Origin: Microbulbifer harenosus | GTDB taxonomy: Bacteria; Pseudomonadota; Gammaproteobacteria; Pseudomonadales; Cellvibrionaceae | Assembly (NCBI RefSeq): GCF_005771435.1 | Contig: NZ_VANI01000018.1 | Coordinates: 124,001-188,000 of the forward strand | Length of the DNA: 64,000 nt | Direction of reading: 5' to 3' | Shown here: positions 52,801 through 60,355 of the stretch, piece by piece | How positions within the stretch are numbered: position 1 is the first letter of the stretch | Layout: every line of letters starts with the position of its first letter | Notes under the pieces: model-generated | The model's input: only the letters and a program-made list of their open reading frames with translations | Told to the model about the DNA's origin: nothing | Database searches by the model: none | Program-made: the position numbers and the translations under genes

Positions 52801-55473
52801 GCGCATATCCGCAAGCGGCGTATCGTAGCGCAAGTCCATGAAGCTACTGGCGTGACAGTGGGAGCAGTTGGTATCCAGATAGGTGCGCGCGCGTTCGTTC
52901 AGATCCGCACCGGTATCTGCGGCATCCACAAAAGCATCGTGACTGGCTGCACCGCCAATGTCTTGCGAAAACAGAGCGATGGTATTGAATACGTCCAGCT
53001 GGTTGGCAATAGTTTCAGAGCCTTCGCCGTACTGGAAATCCCGGTTCAACTGCCGGGTGTGGACCGCCAGGGGCTCGCGACTGCCACTTCCGATGTGGCA
53101 GGATCCGCAGTCAGCGGCAGACTGCACGGCCCGCTGGCGGCTTTCTACACCGCCGTCCATCACTGTGAGGGTTTCGGTCACCAGGTCAGCGTCGGTACCG
53201 GCACTGTTCCAGTAATAGTTTGCCGCCTGCCACTTGCCGGTGTCCTGGCGGAACAGCACCGAGGTAGTAAACGGCTGCGCGGGATTATCCGCGGTGGCAA
53301 TACTCTGATGTTTCACCAATACCGTGCCGATGGGAAGATCCCACTTGTCGGTTTCGGCAAAGGTGATCTGGCTGTCGTTTGGCAGCGCGAAAAAGTGCCG
53401 GGTGCTGGCGCCGTCGAACCAGCCCTGGGTATTGAGACTGTATTCGAGCACACCGGAAACCGGCTGCAGGTTTTCCAGATCGGCAAACAGCCCGGTTTCG
53501 GAAAGCTTTGCGGGGATGACTGCCGATTGGGCATCGTCGTCCACCACTTTGTAAATCGTGGACTGGCCGCCGTACTCCACACCGTAGGTGGAAACCAGCA
53601 ACGTATCGCCACTCAGGTCGGTGCCGAAGGAAGCGATGTTTTCCGGGAAGGCGTCACTGACCAGAGACTTCGCCTCTCCGTCAACGATCGACCAGATGCG
53701 CTTGGTGACGTAATCCCCAAACACAAAGTGTCCGCTCAACCCGGGCAGCGCATTGCCGCGGTACACCCCCCCGCCGATGATGGAAAAGCCGGTGGGGTGG
53801 GCATAGCCGTCCCGCGGCGGTTGGAAATCCGTGCTGCAGTTTTTGCCCGGATCGCCACCCAGGTCACCGCGGTTGTTGGTGCCTTCACAGATGGGCCAGC
53901 CGTAATTCTTTCCTTTTTCAATCAGGTTGACCTCTTCGAAGCCCGCCTGCCCCACTTCGGTTTCCCAAAGGGTGTAGGGCGCCTCGGTGTCGAAGCTCCA
54001 GCGCCAGGGATTGCGATGGCCGTAGGACCAGATTTCACCACGGAAACCGGGCACACCAACGAACGGGTTATCCGCGGGGATTTCGTAATAGTTCCCGTCT
54101 ACCGGCTGCGCCAGCGGCTTGATACGGATGAAGGTGCCGAGCAGGTTATCGGTTTCCTGAGCGCCGTTATTGGTGCGCGGATCTTCCGGATAGCTCATGG
54201 TGGCACTGTGGCCGTAGGCACCATCGCCGATGCTCAGATACAGGTACTTGTCCTCCGGGTGGAACTGCATCATGCCACCCTTGTGGTCCGGGCCGCGCTG
54301 GGGGATCCGCAGAATTTCCGTGCTGGAGCCGGCGATTACCTGGGTAGGATTGTTCGGGTTGTCCACGGTCCAGCGCTCAAGAATGGCATCGCCATAGCTG
54401 CCATCGGGCGCGCGCATATTGTCGTCAGTGCCGTGGATGTAATAGATGTAGATAAAGCCGTTACTGGCGTAATCCGGGTCAAAGGCCATGCTGAGCAGTC
54501 CCTGCTCGTGGTAATTGCGCACTACACCTTTGATATCCAGCAGCGTGCGCACTTCCGTCGATGCCACCTCCTCGCGGTTTGGAAACACAAAAATGGAACC
54601 GGTCTTGTCGACCACATACAGCAGGTCGCTGATGCCATCGGGAATCACCATCACCGGCGACATGAACTGACCTTGCAGGTTCGGGTAGGCCACCTCAAAA
54701 CGGTAGCTGCCACCGGAAACATTGCCGGAGATCGGGAAGTTCAACGGCTGTGCCAGCAGTGGACGCTTGGTAGGCGGCTGGTCAACGGGCGGCTCTTGAT
54801 CCAGCCCACAGGTTTCCGCACCCTGCCACTGGCCGGCGAGATAACAGGGATCACCACTGTAGGTCTGATCTGCAGTTTGTGAATTGCCGTTGTCGTTGAA
54901 AATGACATTCAGGGAATCCGGCATCGTGCCGTTGGCCAGATGCGCAGCGAAGTCGTAACAGAAATTTTCACCGGCTGCGGTCATGGCAAGCCCAGGCCAA
55001 CCGGGAAGGTTGCTGACACTGCCGGCGGGCTGCGCATTCCAGAAATAGATATGTGGCGCCGCGTAATTCTGCGGATTGTCAAAGCACAGGCTGGTGGACG
55101 TGCCCTCCGGCGGTGGCTCGACGATTTCCGTTACCGTGATGGCCTTGCTGGCATCGTCAAATGCGATGCGATAGCGGCCATTCGCCACCGGGTAATCATT
55201 GGCCGGATAGGCTTCATTCCAGTTCTGGTAGTGACTGATTTTGAAGCGGGGGTTGGCGTCATCAAAGATCTGCTCGGTTACCCAGGCGCCGCTGTCGGCA
55301 TCATAGGTCATTGCGGTAGCGCCCCAGTCGTTCGGGGTGCCGCGGAACCAGGCTTCGGACCAGGTTTGCGCGCTGGCGTGCACAGGTAAGAGCAGTGCCC
55401 ACGCGGCAAAAAGGCGCAGGCATAGTTTAGCAGCGGAGTGCAGCACTCCGGCCATCACAGGGGCAGAAATCAT
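49822..55473 (-). CDS. Giant modular protein: starch-binding-like modules, PQQ-type sugar dehydrogenase, four hemes, DUF1592 set
   Basis: An 1883-residue exported protein. A signal peptide is followed by a module like the amylase N-domain (WFRGTPNDWG, about 37-120), a CBM26-like module (CFDNPQNYAAPHIYFWNA...WPG, about 128-215) and a soluble sugar/sorbosone dehydrogenase propeller (about 245-640; HKGGMMQFHPEDKYLYLSIG, YGHRNPWRWSF, GKNYGWP). Then come an SO2930-type diheme segment (CGSCH 789, CSHCH 870), a Big-like domain, a second CBM26-like module (FDNPDNWAQVYVHLW), an InlB-like repeat, a cytochrome domain (CAGCH 1316), and DUF1587 (LLTREEYLNSVRDIFG), 1595, 1592, 1588 (CSACH 1750) and 1585. 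ATG 55473 has GGAG upstream. First gene of the operon with DUF1552 and GH13. Predicted role: starch-bound oxidation with electron transfer. Confidence 0.9.
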   Translation of the reverse strand: MISAPVMAGVLHSAAKLCLRLFAAWALLLPVHASAQTWSEAWFRGTPNDWGATAMTYDADSGAWVTEQIFDDANPRFKISHYQNWNEAYPANDYPVANGRYRIAFDDASKAITVTEIVEPPPEGTSTSLCFDNPQNYAAPHIYFWNAQPAGSVSNLPGWPGLAMTAAGENFCYDFAAHLANGTMPDSLNVIFNDNGNSQTADQTYSGDPCYLAGQWQGAETCGLDQEPPVDQPPTKRPLLAQPLNFPISGNVSGGSYRFEVAYPNLQGQFMSPVMVIPDGISDLLYVVDKTGSIFVFPNREEVASTEVRTLLDIKGVVRNYHEQGLLSMAFDPDYASNGFIYIYYIHGTDDNMRAPDGSYGDAILERWTVDNPNNPTQVIAGSSTEILRIPQRGPDHKGGMMQFHPEDKYLYLSIGDGAYGHSATMSYPEDPRTNNGAQETDNLLGTFIRIKPLAQPVDGNYYEIPADNPFVGVPGFRGEIWSYGHRNPWRWSFDTEAPYTLWETEVGQAGFEEVNLIEKGKNYGWPICEGTNNRGDLGGDPGKNCSTDFQPPRDGYAHPTGFSIIGGGVYRGNALPGLSGHFVFGDYVTKRIWSIVDGEAKSLVSDAFPENIASFGTDLSGDTLLVSTYGVEYGGQSTIYKVVDDDAQSAVIPAKLSETGLFADLENLQPVSGVLEYSLNTQGWFDGASTRHFFALPNDSQITFAETDKWDLPIGTVLVKHQSIATADNPAQPFTTSVLFRQDTGKWQAANYYWNSAGTDADLVTETLTVMDGGVESRQRAVQSAADCGSCHIGSGSREPLAVHTRQLNRDFQYGEGSETIANQLDVFNTIALFSQDIGGAASHDAFVDAADTGADLNERARTYLDTNCSHCHASSFMDLRYDTPLADMRLVNVETTGGAARLRPFDHADSLVYIYQTTDNNRMPKGTRYTNPVAEALFRSWIGNADAVQSGIALHADSDRLNSGDALAVQVHALYDNGFTVPVDGMPSVSSSDPAVLAVESVTEGAFVLRAGATGSASITVQQGGFSETLTVSVTSVDTSITRLEIAPTDIALNGSRQLVAFGVRADGTRKNLYGQVSWSVVSGPATVDQNGFVTRTGNGDVTVQVQLGEFTASATLTEGFDGIALRFDNPDNWAQVYVHLWITVNGQDQALTQWPGVLMAGPDEGGFWTHYVDEEDLPGGEVNLVFNSGNGQQTGDQRNIAESSSFVAGAWEPWTPEAPVGGDTSRVSVIGGSTADGERDYAIGSVITVNADAPPLGTAFGGWSGDAAPYIVGDPSLPQVQLLIPRHDLSLVALFPSISNAYEAGQNFYAAQCAGCHGDQGQGDVAPALAGTGASWQLGDLTQYIEDFMPMDAAASCAGNESGACAYEIARLMVDEAWNTSACTGSDCDGSNLDGRNLRLLTREEYLNSVRDIFGIDFDLSLMGPVPADGRYRNFDTASFLTAGNDRTLGYELVAEQVADIVITQSGFGNLVSGCGDNHCVIDTLGFRLFRRPLTGDEVNRYAALYSAEDDGRLAIQAMLMSPHFMYRSELGELDVATGLYRLTHYEIATLLSYTFWVTTPDDALLLAASEASFDVAAQVDRLLADPRAERGLRRFIGGWLINNQYPFPAITSADLIAAFKEETVGFVLENIRGNSAFSELLSANYTWANGALAAHYGLESSNSNWSMRTFPAGDPRSGSGLLGHGSFLASRTSTVNPAPIKRGVYVREVLMCQEFPPPAAADFNVVFEDSDSNREATARHTSDPACSACHQFIDGVGFGFERFGSDALYRTIETIGTGEQREIDDSGSIKSLYTPATVMDPTSPSYDFYSVPELAALIAGSDQGEACFARQFYRYVVGREEGASDDLIIHQVSEDLRSGGGMRDMLRTLVLSDAFVLRR

Positions 55474-55624
55474 CGCTATGCTCCGGGAGTTATTGTTATC
55501 CGGATAACCGTCATGCGTTATTAACATGCGGTATATATTATTTATTCGCTGACGACCTCTCAGCGCAGTGTGCGCGAACCACTGATACGCAGTTTCACGT
55601 TACTCGTTTTATACAACATTACCT

Positions 55625-55673
55625 CCTCCTCCCCTGGGGGCGTAGACCTCCCCTGGGGGCGTAGACCTCCCCC
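55625..55673. promoter_or_regulatory. MalT-like box and tandem 19-bp repeats
   Basis: CCTCCTCCCC (55625-55634) is the exact reverse complement of MalT consensus GGGGA(T/G)GAGG. It runs into two perfect copies of CCTCCCCTGGGGGCGTAGA (55628-55646 and 55647-55665) and a partial third. The element CCTCC...GGGGCGTAGA recurs at 57753-57773, and with one change at 30267-30290. It probably controls the operon starting at 55473. Confidence 0.65.
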
Positions 55674-55716
55674 ATGCCATATTTACGCGCCGATACACAC
55701 CGCGCAAACTTCAAGG

Positions 55717-55752
55717 CAAAAAAAACCGGCGATAGATCAATCTATTGCCGGC
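55717..55752 (-). terminator. Rho-independent terminator after GH13 (55934)
   Basis: On the minus strand a long hairpin CCGGCAATAGATTGATCTAT closing with CGCCGG, followed by eight T residues. It lies about 180 bases beyond the stop, after a REP-like element. Confidence 0.88.
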
Positions 55753-55899
55753 AAATCTTTCGACGAGAAAGAGAGGGTTGGGTTCATCACGCAGACGATG
55801 AAGGCATTACAAAAAACGAACAATCTCCCAAGTCATCCCCGCACAGAGAAGTGTCGCGCCTGACTTTTCTGGTCGGGATCCCTGCGCTTGCGGCGCCTG

Positions 55900-55924
55900 G
55901 AATCCCGTCAGCGCGGGAATGACA
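55900..55924. repeat. REP-like palindromic element (second copy)
   Basis: GGAATCCCGTCAGCGCGGGAATGAC matches the arm of the element at 32365-32430 (GGATTCCCGCG...CGCGGGAATGAC). Confidence 0.7.
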
Positions 55925-55933
55925 CAGATTTAT

Positions 55934-57682
55934 TTAGCGAGTGGTCAACTCCTGGGGCTCTGGGCTACCCAACAGCAGGATGTCAAATCCGGTATCAAAC
56001 TTCAGTGTGCCATTTTCCACCCGCGCTTCTGCGCCGGAGTAGTAATCCTTCACCAGGGTACCTTCGGCAAATACCGTGCTTGCATCTACAGTCTTTTCGC
56101 CCGCCGGCATATCCAGCGCAACCATGACACGGTCATTTTCCAGCGTGCGCGAAAACACATACGGTGCGGCGCTGAGCTGTTGATGGACACCGGCACCCAC
56201 CGCAAGGTGAGACTGACGGAACAGGCCGAGCTTCTGCCAGTGACTCAGGATCTCACTGGTTTTGCTCTGCTCAATGCTGCTCCAGTCCATGGGCACGCGC
56301 ATGGACGCATCGCCATAGGCCTGATCGTCGATCATCGGTCGCGCGATTTCATCGCCGTAATAAATCTGCGCAGCGCCTGGTGCCAACATAAGCTTCAGCG
56401 CTGCGCTTTTCACCTGCTTGCGCTCGCGGTCGAAGGAGCCCTGATCGTCATGAGAGCCGAGGTAATTCAATACAGATACCCCCTGCAGAGCGCCATCGTG
56501 AAGGATGCTGGAATACTGACTGAAAATGGATTCCATATCCTGTGCAGCGTGGGCAGCAAAACCCATATTGATCAGGCTGTCGAACCCATAATTGAAGAAG
56601 TCGACCTTGCGATCACCGTAATCGTAGAAGCGGCCATCGCTGTTAGAGAAGTTATTCACACCGAAATGGTACACCTCGCCGACCATGAAAAATTCGCGAT
56701 CATCGAGCTTGCGATCTGCATTGGCGGCCTTCCATTCCGCCAGTGCAAGGCTGGCTTCTTTCTTCAGCACCGCCCAGATTTCCGGTTCGGTGTGCTTCAC
56801 GGTATCCGCACGGAAGCCGTCCACACCGTATTCACGCACCCAGTCGGTGAGCCACTTGACGATGTAGTACTTCGGCGCGCGCGGATAACCGGTGCGCTCG
56901 AAAAAGGCATCCAGCTCTGCGACCTCCTGCTCAAGCCGGCCCTCGCGCTGCCATTTTTCTATCAGCTGCGGTGGCAGCTCAACGGGTTTCTCACTCTCAG
57001 TTAGAATGTCCGGCAGGTTGTCTGTCAGTGCGCACTGCACATTCTGAGCGAAGCTGCTCCAATCGCACTGGGGATTGGTGCGCACCCAGTCCGAGGGCCA
57101 CAGCGGGTCTTCCGCCGTAACCGGACCTGTGTGATTGATGATGACATCCAGCAGGATGCGGACACCCTTGCTGTGGGCCTTCTCAATCAACTCGGAAAGC
57201 TCTGCCTCGGTGCCTAAGTTGGCGTCTACACTGGTCCAGTCTTTCGGCCAGTAGCCGTGGAAAGCATAGGTACGCTTGTCGCCCTCATCGTAACCATGGA
57301 CATTTTCGATGACCGGCGACATCCATAGGGCGTCTACACCCAGATCGGTGAAATAGCCCTCCTCCAGCTTCTGGATGACACCGCGCAGGTCACCGCCGTG
57401 AAAACCGCGCATATGGGCAGCATCATCTTTGCGACCATAAGAAAGGTCATTGTCCGGATTACCGTTGTGGAAACGGTCCGGCAGCATGAAATAGATGGTG
57501 GCGTTGTTCCAGAAGGGATCCGCCGAGAAACTGTTGACCTGGGTCAAGGCGGGGGCGGCCGTCTCCGGCGAAGATACCGCACCGGCCTGGGCCCCCGGGG
57601 CCTGGGGTTCGCTTTCGGAACAGGCGGCCAGGGAAAGGGCAGCCGCGGACATCACGGCACTCAGGCCGAACATTTTTCTCAT
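55934..57682 (-). CDS. Lipoprotein GH13 alpha-amylase (paralogue)
   Basis: A 582-residue GH13 lipoprotein. The signal MRKMFGLSAVMSAAALSLAAC has the lipobox LAAC (Cys21). A short linker leads to DPFWNNATIYFMLPDRFHNG. Catalytic regions are VDGFRADTVKHTEPEIW, FFMVGEVYHFG and NYLGSHDDQGSFDR. Near-identical motif order and spacing to the GH13 at 46653-48368 show a duplication, with the heme/quinoprotein operon now lying between the copies. It has its own terminator and a MalT-like element about 70 bases upstream, so it appears monocistronic. Confidence 0.93.
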   Translation of the reverse strand: MRKMFGLSAVMSAAALSLAACSESEPQAPGAQAGAVSSPETAAPALTQVNSFSADPFWNNATIYFMLPDRFHNGNPDNDLSYGRKDDAAHMRGFHGGDLRGVIQKLEEGYFTDLGVDALWMSPVIENVHGYDEGDKRTYAFHGYWPKDWTSVDANLGTEAELSELIEKAHSKGVRILLDVIINHTGPVTAEDPLWPSDWVRTNPQCDWSSFAQNVQCALTDNLPDILTESEKPVELPPQLIEKWQREGRLEQEVAELDAFFERTGYPRAPKYYIVKWLTDWVREYGVDGFRADTVKHTEPEIWAVLKKEASLALAEWKAANADRKLDDREFFMVGEVYHFGVNNFSNSDGRFYDYGDRKVDFFNYGFDSLINMGFAAHAAQDMESIFSQYSSILHDGALQGVSVLNYLGSHDDQGSFDRERKQVKSAALKLMLAPGAAQIYYGDEIARPMIDDQAYGDASMRVPMDWSSIEQSKTSEILSHWQKLGLFRQSHLAVGAGVHQQLSAAPYVFSRTLENDRVMVALDMPAGEKTVDASTVFAEGTLVKDYYSGAEARVENGTLKFDTGFDILLLGSPEPQELTTR

Positions 57683-57748
57683 TATCTTCTCTCCGCCGTT
57701 ATCGTACAGTCATCACTGCAACCTACTGTACGCACACCGGCCGCAGAT

Positions 57749-57777
57749 TCATCCTCCTGCCACGGGGCGTAGATGAG
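57749..57777. promoter_or_regulatory. MalT-like element upstream of GH13 (55934)
   Basis: TCATCC (reverse complement of the MalT core GGATGA) overlapping CCTCC, six bases, then GGGGCGTAGATGAG. The GGGGCGTAGA half is identical to that at 55637-55646. Confidence 0.55.
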
Positions 57778-57933
57778 AATGGCGCAGGTGAAAAAAGCAG
57801 CGGCCGGTGGTAGTCTTGACCTCCCGGTCATGGGGCCGCCCACAAACCGCTCAGCGGCATATATAAAACAGGGTGGCATACGCACGCCGCAAGGCAGAGA
57901 GAAAACTTAGGGACCAGATTTGAAGGAGTGATC

Positions 57934-58776
57934 ATGCAGGAAAAACCCATCGTATTCGTCGTTGTCGACCCCAATGACGACCGCCATGTAGCCCTTGAGC
58001 GCGCCCTGGCGACCGCGCGCGAGCGCACCCCGCAACCGAAACTGGCGGTATTTGTGGCAGTTGATGGCGAAGCCGTCGATACCCGCGCGGTGAACGACCA
58101 CCTGTTCCGCGATGAATTCTGGTTCCGCGACCAGATCCGCAAGCCAATAGAAGATGCCGGTGTCGAGTTCGAGATTAGCGTGTGCTGGTCCAGTGACTGG
58201 CAGGCGGCCATTATTCAGGAATCCAAACGCTGCAACGCGGAAATGATCTACCTGCCTGTGCACGCCAGAACCAGCCGCCGCTTCACCTTTGCCGAATCCA
58301 AGTGGCAGGTGCTGAAACACGCCAAGTGCCCGGTGGTGCTGATTCGCCCCGGCGCCAAGGACCGTCGCAAGGTGGTGCTGGCCACTGTTAATTACCAGGC
58401 CCAGAGCACCCAGCAGCGCCAGCTAAACCGCCAGATCACTGAGCGCGCCGGCTACATAGCCGAGGTATATGGTGCCGAACTGCACCTGGTCAACGCATTC
58501 CTCGATTCCATGCTCTACCCGGACCGAGGGCAACTTGCCAAACTGGCGGAAAAGACCGGCGTTCCCACCGACCGCATCCACGTAAAACAGGGCTACACCA
58601 ACGAAGTGGTCGCGGAGATAGCCAAGGAAATCGACGCGGACGTGGTGGTGATGGGCACCCTGAACCAGTACGGCGAGACCGGCTCACTGCTACGCGGCAA
58701 TACCGCCGAGCGAGTGATTGGCTCACTGGAGATCGATGTGATGGTATGTAACGCGTTTACCACTACTGGACACTGA
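57934..58776 (+). CDS. Tandem universal stress protein (UspE-like)
   Basis: A 280-residue cytoplasmic protein with two Usp domains. The first (about 5-140) ends HAKCPVVLIRPG. The second (about 145-278) contains VVLATVNYQAQS and a nucleotide-binding-like GTLNQYGETGSLLRGNTAER followed by EIDVMVCNA. The arrangement matches UspE-type proteins, implicated in stress survival. AAGGAG spaced five bases sets ATG 57934. A strong terminator follows, so it is monocistronic and unrelated to the sugar genes. Confidence 0.92.
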   Translation: MQEKPIVFVVVDPNDDRHVALERALATARERTPQPKLAVFVAVDGEAVDTRAVNDHLFRDEFWFRDQIRKPIEDAGVEFEISVCWSSDWQAAIIQESKRCNAEMIYLPVHARTSRRFTFAESKWQVLKHAKCPVVLIRPGAKDRRKVVLATVNYQAQSTQQRQLNRQITERAGYIAEVYGAELHLVNAFLDSMLYPDRGQLAKLAEKTGVPTDRIHVKQGYTNEVVAEIAKEIDADVVVMGTLNQYGETGSLLRGNTAERVIGSLEIDVMVCNAFTTTGH

Positions 58777-58790
58777 ACACCCAGCGGCTC

Positions 58791-58815
58791 AGGCCCCGCA
58801 CTCGCGGGGCCTTTT
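58791..58815 (+). terminator. Rho-independent terminator after the usp gene
   Basis: AGGCCCCGC, loop ACTC, GCGGGGCCT, then TTT. A nine-pair stem 14 bases past the stop codon. Confidence 0.9.
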
Positions 58816-58846
58816 GCACCACAGGCTCGTCCACACTATCAACCGG

Positions 58847-60355
58847 CTATTTGACACCGGAGGCCAACAGTGAGGACAAAAACGCCTCATGGGTCGGCAA
58901 CTGCCTGACCGTCCCCTGGATCAGGATTTTCAGGCTCTGCAGCAGGTCGCTCAGCTGCGTGTCGCTCATACCGTCCGCAATCCCGTGATAATCCTCCGGC
59001 AGTACGCCTTGCCCAATCAGCACCTGCTGCCACGCCACTTCCGTAAACAGATCGTCGTAATCCCGGAATACCTTGCCGGTCGCGCGAAAGAGCTCCATTT
59101 TATATCGCAGACTTTCCGGAATCGCCATGTTTTCGCAGTGCCGCCAGAAGTCACTGTCGCGTCGCTGATTGGCCTTGTAATGAAGAATAATAAAGTCCCG
59201 AATACGCTCCATCTCCAGCCGTGACTGGCGATTAAATTCCGTTACCTCCTCGGTACGGATACCGCGGTGCGGGAAACATTTGACCAGCCGGGTAGCACCG
59301 GATTGCACCAGATGGATAGACGTACTTTCCAATGGCTCCAGGAATCCGCTAGCAAGCCCAAGACTTACCACATTCTTTTCCCACTGATTACGCCGATGAC
59401 CGGTACGAAACGGGATCACCCGAGGCTCCGCCAGCGGCTTGCCCGGCAGAGTGCGCAGCAGCATCTCGCGGGCCTGCTCGTCACTGCAGTGGCTACTGGA
59501 ATACACCAGCCCGTTGCCGACGCGATGCTGCAGTGGAATCTGCCATTGCCAGCCGCAAGCGCGGGCGATGGAACGCGTATAAGGAACAATAGACGCAGTC
59601 GACTCACTGGGGACTGCAATGGCACGATCGCACGGTAGCCATTGCCCCCAGTCTTCGTACTCGCTGCACACAGCCTTGCCGATCAATAGACCGGCAAAAC
59701 CAGAGCAGTCCACAAACAAATCGCCCTCAACAACCTGACCACTCTCCAGCGTCAGCCCCTCAACGTAGCCGCTGTCATGATTGCAGCGCACATCGAAAAC
59801 CTTGCCCTCAACCCGCTCGACACCTTTGGATTCGCTGTATCGACGCAGGTATTGCGCGTAGAGCCCAGCGTCAAAATGATAGGCATAGGAAAGTCCCGGG
59901 AGCTTGGTGTTGGGAATATTGGTGAGATGGGAAAATTTGTTGTGCTTTGCAGCCTGATAATTCAGCGAAAAGTCCCAGTAACAATCATTGCCGCCGAGTG
60001 CGCGGTTGCGCAGCCAGTAGTGATGAAAATCACAAAAGGGAAAATTCTTACCGATGCTACCGAAGGCGTGCATGTAGTTCTCGCCCGGGCGAGACCAGTT
60101 TTCAAACTGAATACCGAGCTTGATAGTAGCTTTGGTCTCGCGCAGGAAATCCGCCTCATCGAAACCGAGCGCACCGTTAAAATTACGAATGGGAGGAATG
60201 GTTGCCTCGCCCACCCCGACAGTGCCGATCTCGTCAGACTCCACCAACGTAACCGCTACCGTTCCCGCCATGCTCTTGGCCATCATTGCCGCGGTTATCC
60301 AGCCTGCGGTACCGCCGCCCAGGATCACCAATTTTCCAATATTCTTATTGTTCAC
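58847..60355 (-). CDS. Flavin-dependent halogenase (tryptophan-halogenase family)
   Basis: A 502-residue FAD-dependent enzyme of the PrnA/tryptophan 7-halogenase family. The dinucleotide motif is VILGGGTAGWITAAM (residues 10-24). The conserved lysine lies in ETKATIKLGIQFENW (near 80), and the family motif WxWxIP is present in CGWQWQIPLQHRVGNG (near 270). SLGLASGFLEPLESTSIHLV completes the signature. Catalytic motifs look intact. Relatives also occur beside TonB receptors with unknown substrates. Here it lies next to a divergent polyketide synthase, so halogenation of that product is possible but unproven. Confidence 0.9.
   Translation of the reverse strand: MNNKNIGKLVILGGGTAGWITAAMMAKSMAGTVAVTLVESDEIGTVGVGEATIPPIRNFNGALGFDEADFLRETKATIKLGIQFENWSRPGENYMHAFGSIGKNFPFCDFHHYWLRNRALGGNDCYWDFSLNYQAAKHNKFSHLTNIPNTKLPGLSYAYHFDAGLYAQYLRRYSESKGVERVEGKVFDVRCNHDSGYVEGLTLESGQVVEGDLFVDCSGFAGLLIGKAVCSEYEDWGQWLPCDRAIAVPSESTASIVPYTRSIARACGWQWQIPLQHRVGNGLVYSSSHCSDEQAREMLLRTLPGKPLAEPRVIPFRTGHRRNQWEKNVVSLGLASGFLEPLESTSIHLVQSGATRLVKCFPHRGIRTEEVTEFNRQSRLEMERIRDFIILHYKANQRRDSDFWRHCENMAIPESLRYKMELFRATGKVFRDYDDLFTEVAWQQVLIGQGVLPEDYHGIADGMSDTQLSDLLQSLKILIQGTVRQLPTHEAFLSSLLASGVK

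Larger units (their letters stand above)
55474..55933. promoter_or_regulatory. Promoter region of the giant-protein operon
   Basis: A 460-base gap. From the operon outward it holds the MalT-like tandem repeats (55625-55673), the terminator of the next GH13 gene (55717-55752) and a REP-like element (55900-55924). No gene is supported. Confidence 0.6.

Noticed and set aside
51955..54882. A 975-codon plus-strand open frame
   Set aside because: Exactly antisense to the giant heme/quinoprotein; its translation has no domain signature and mirrors GC-rich third-position bias.
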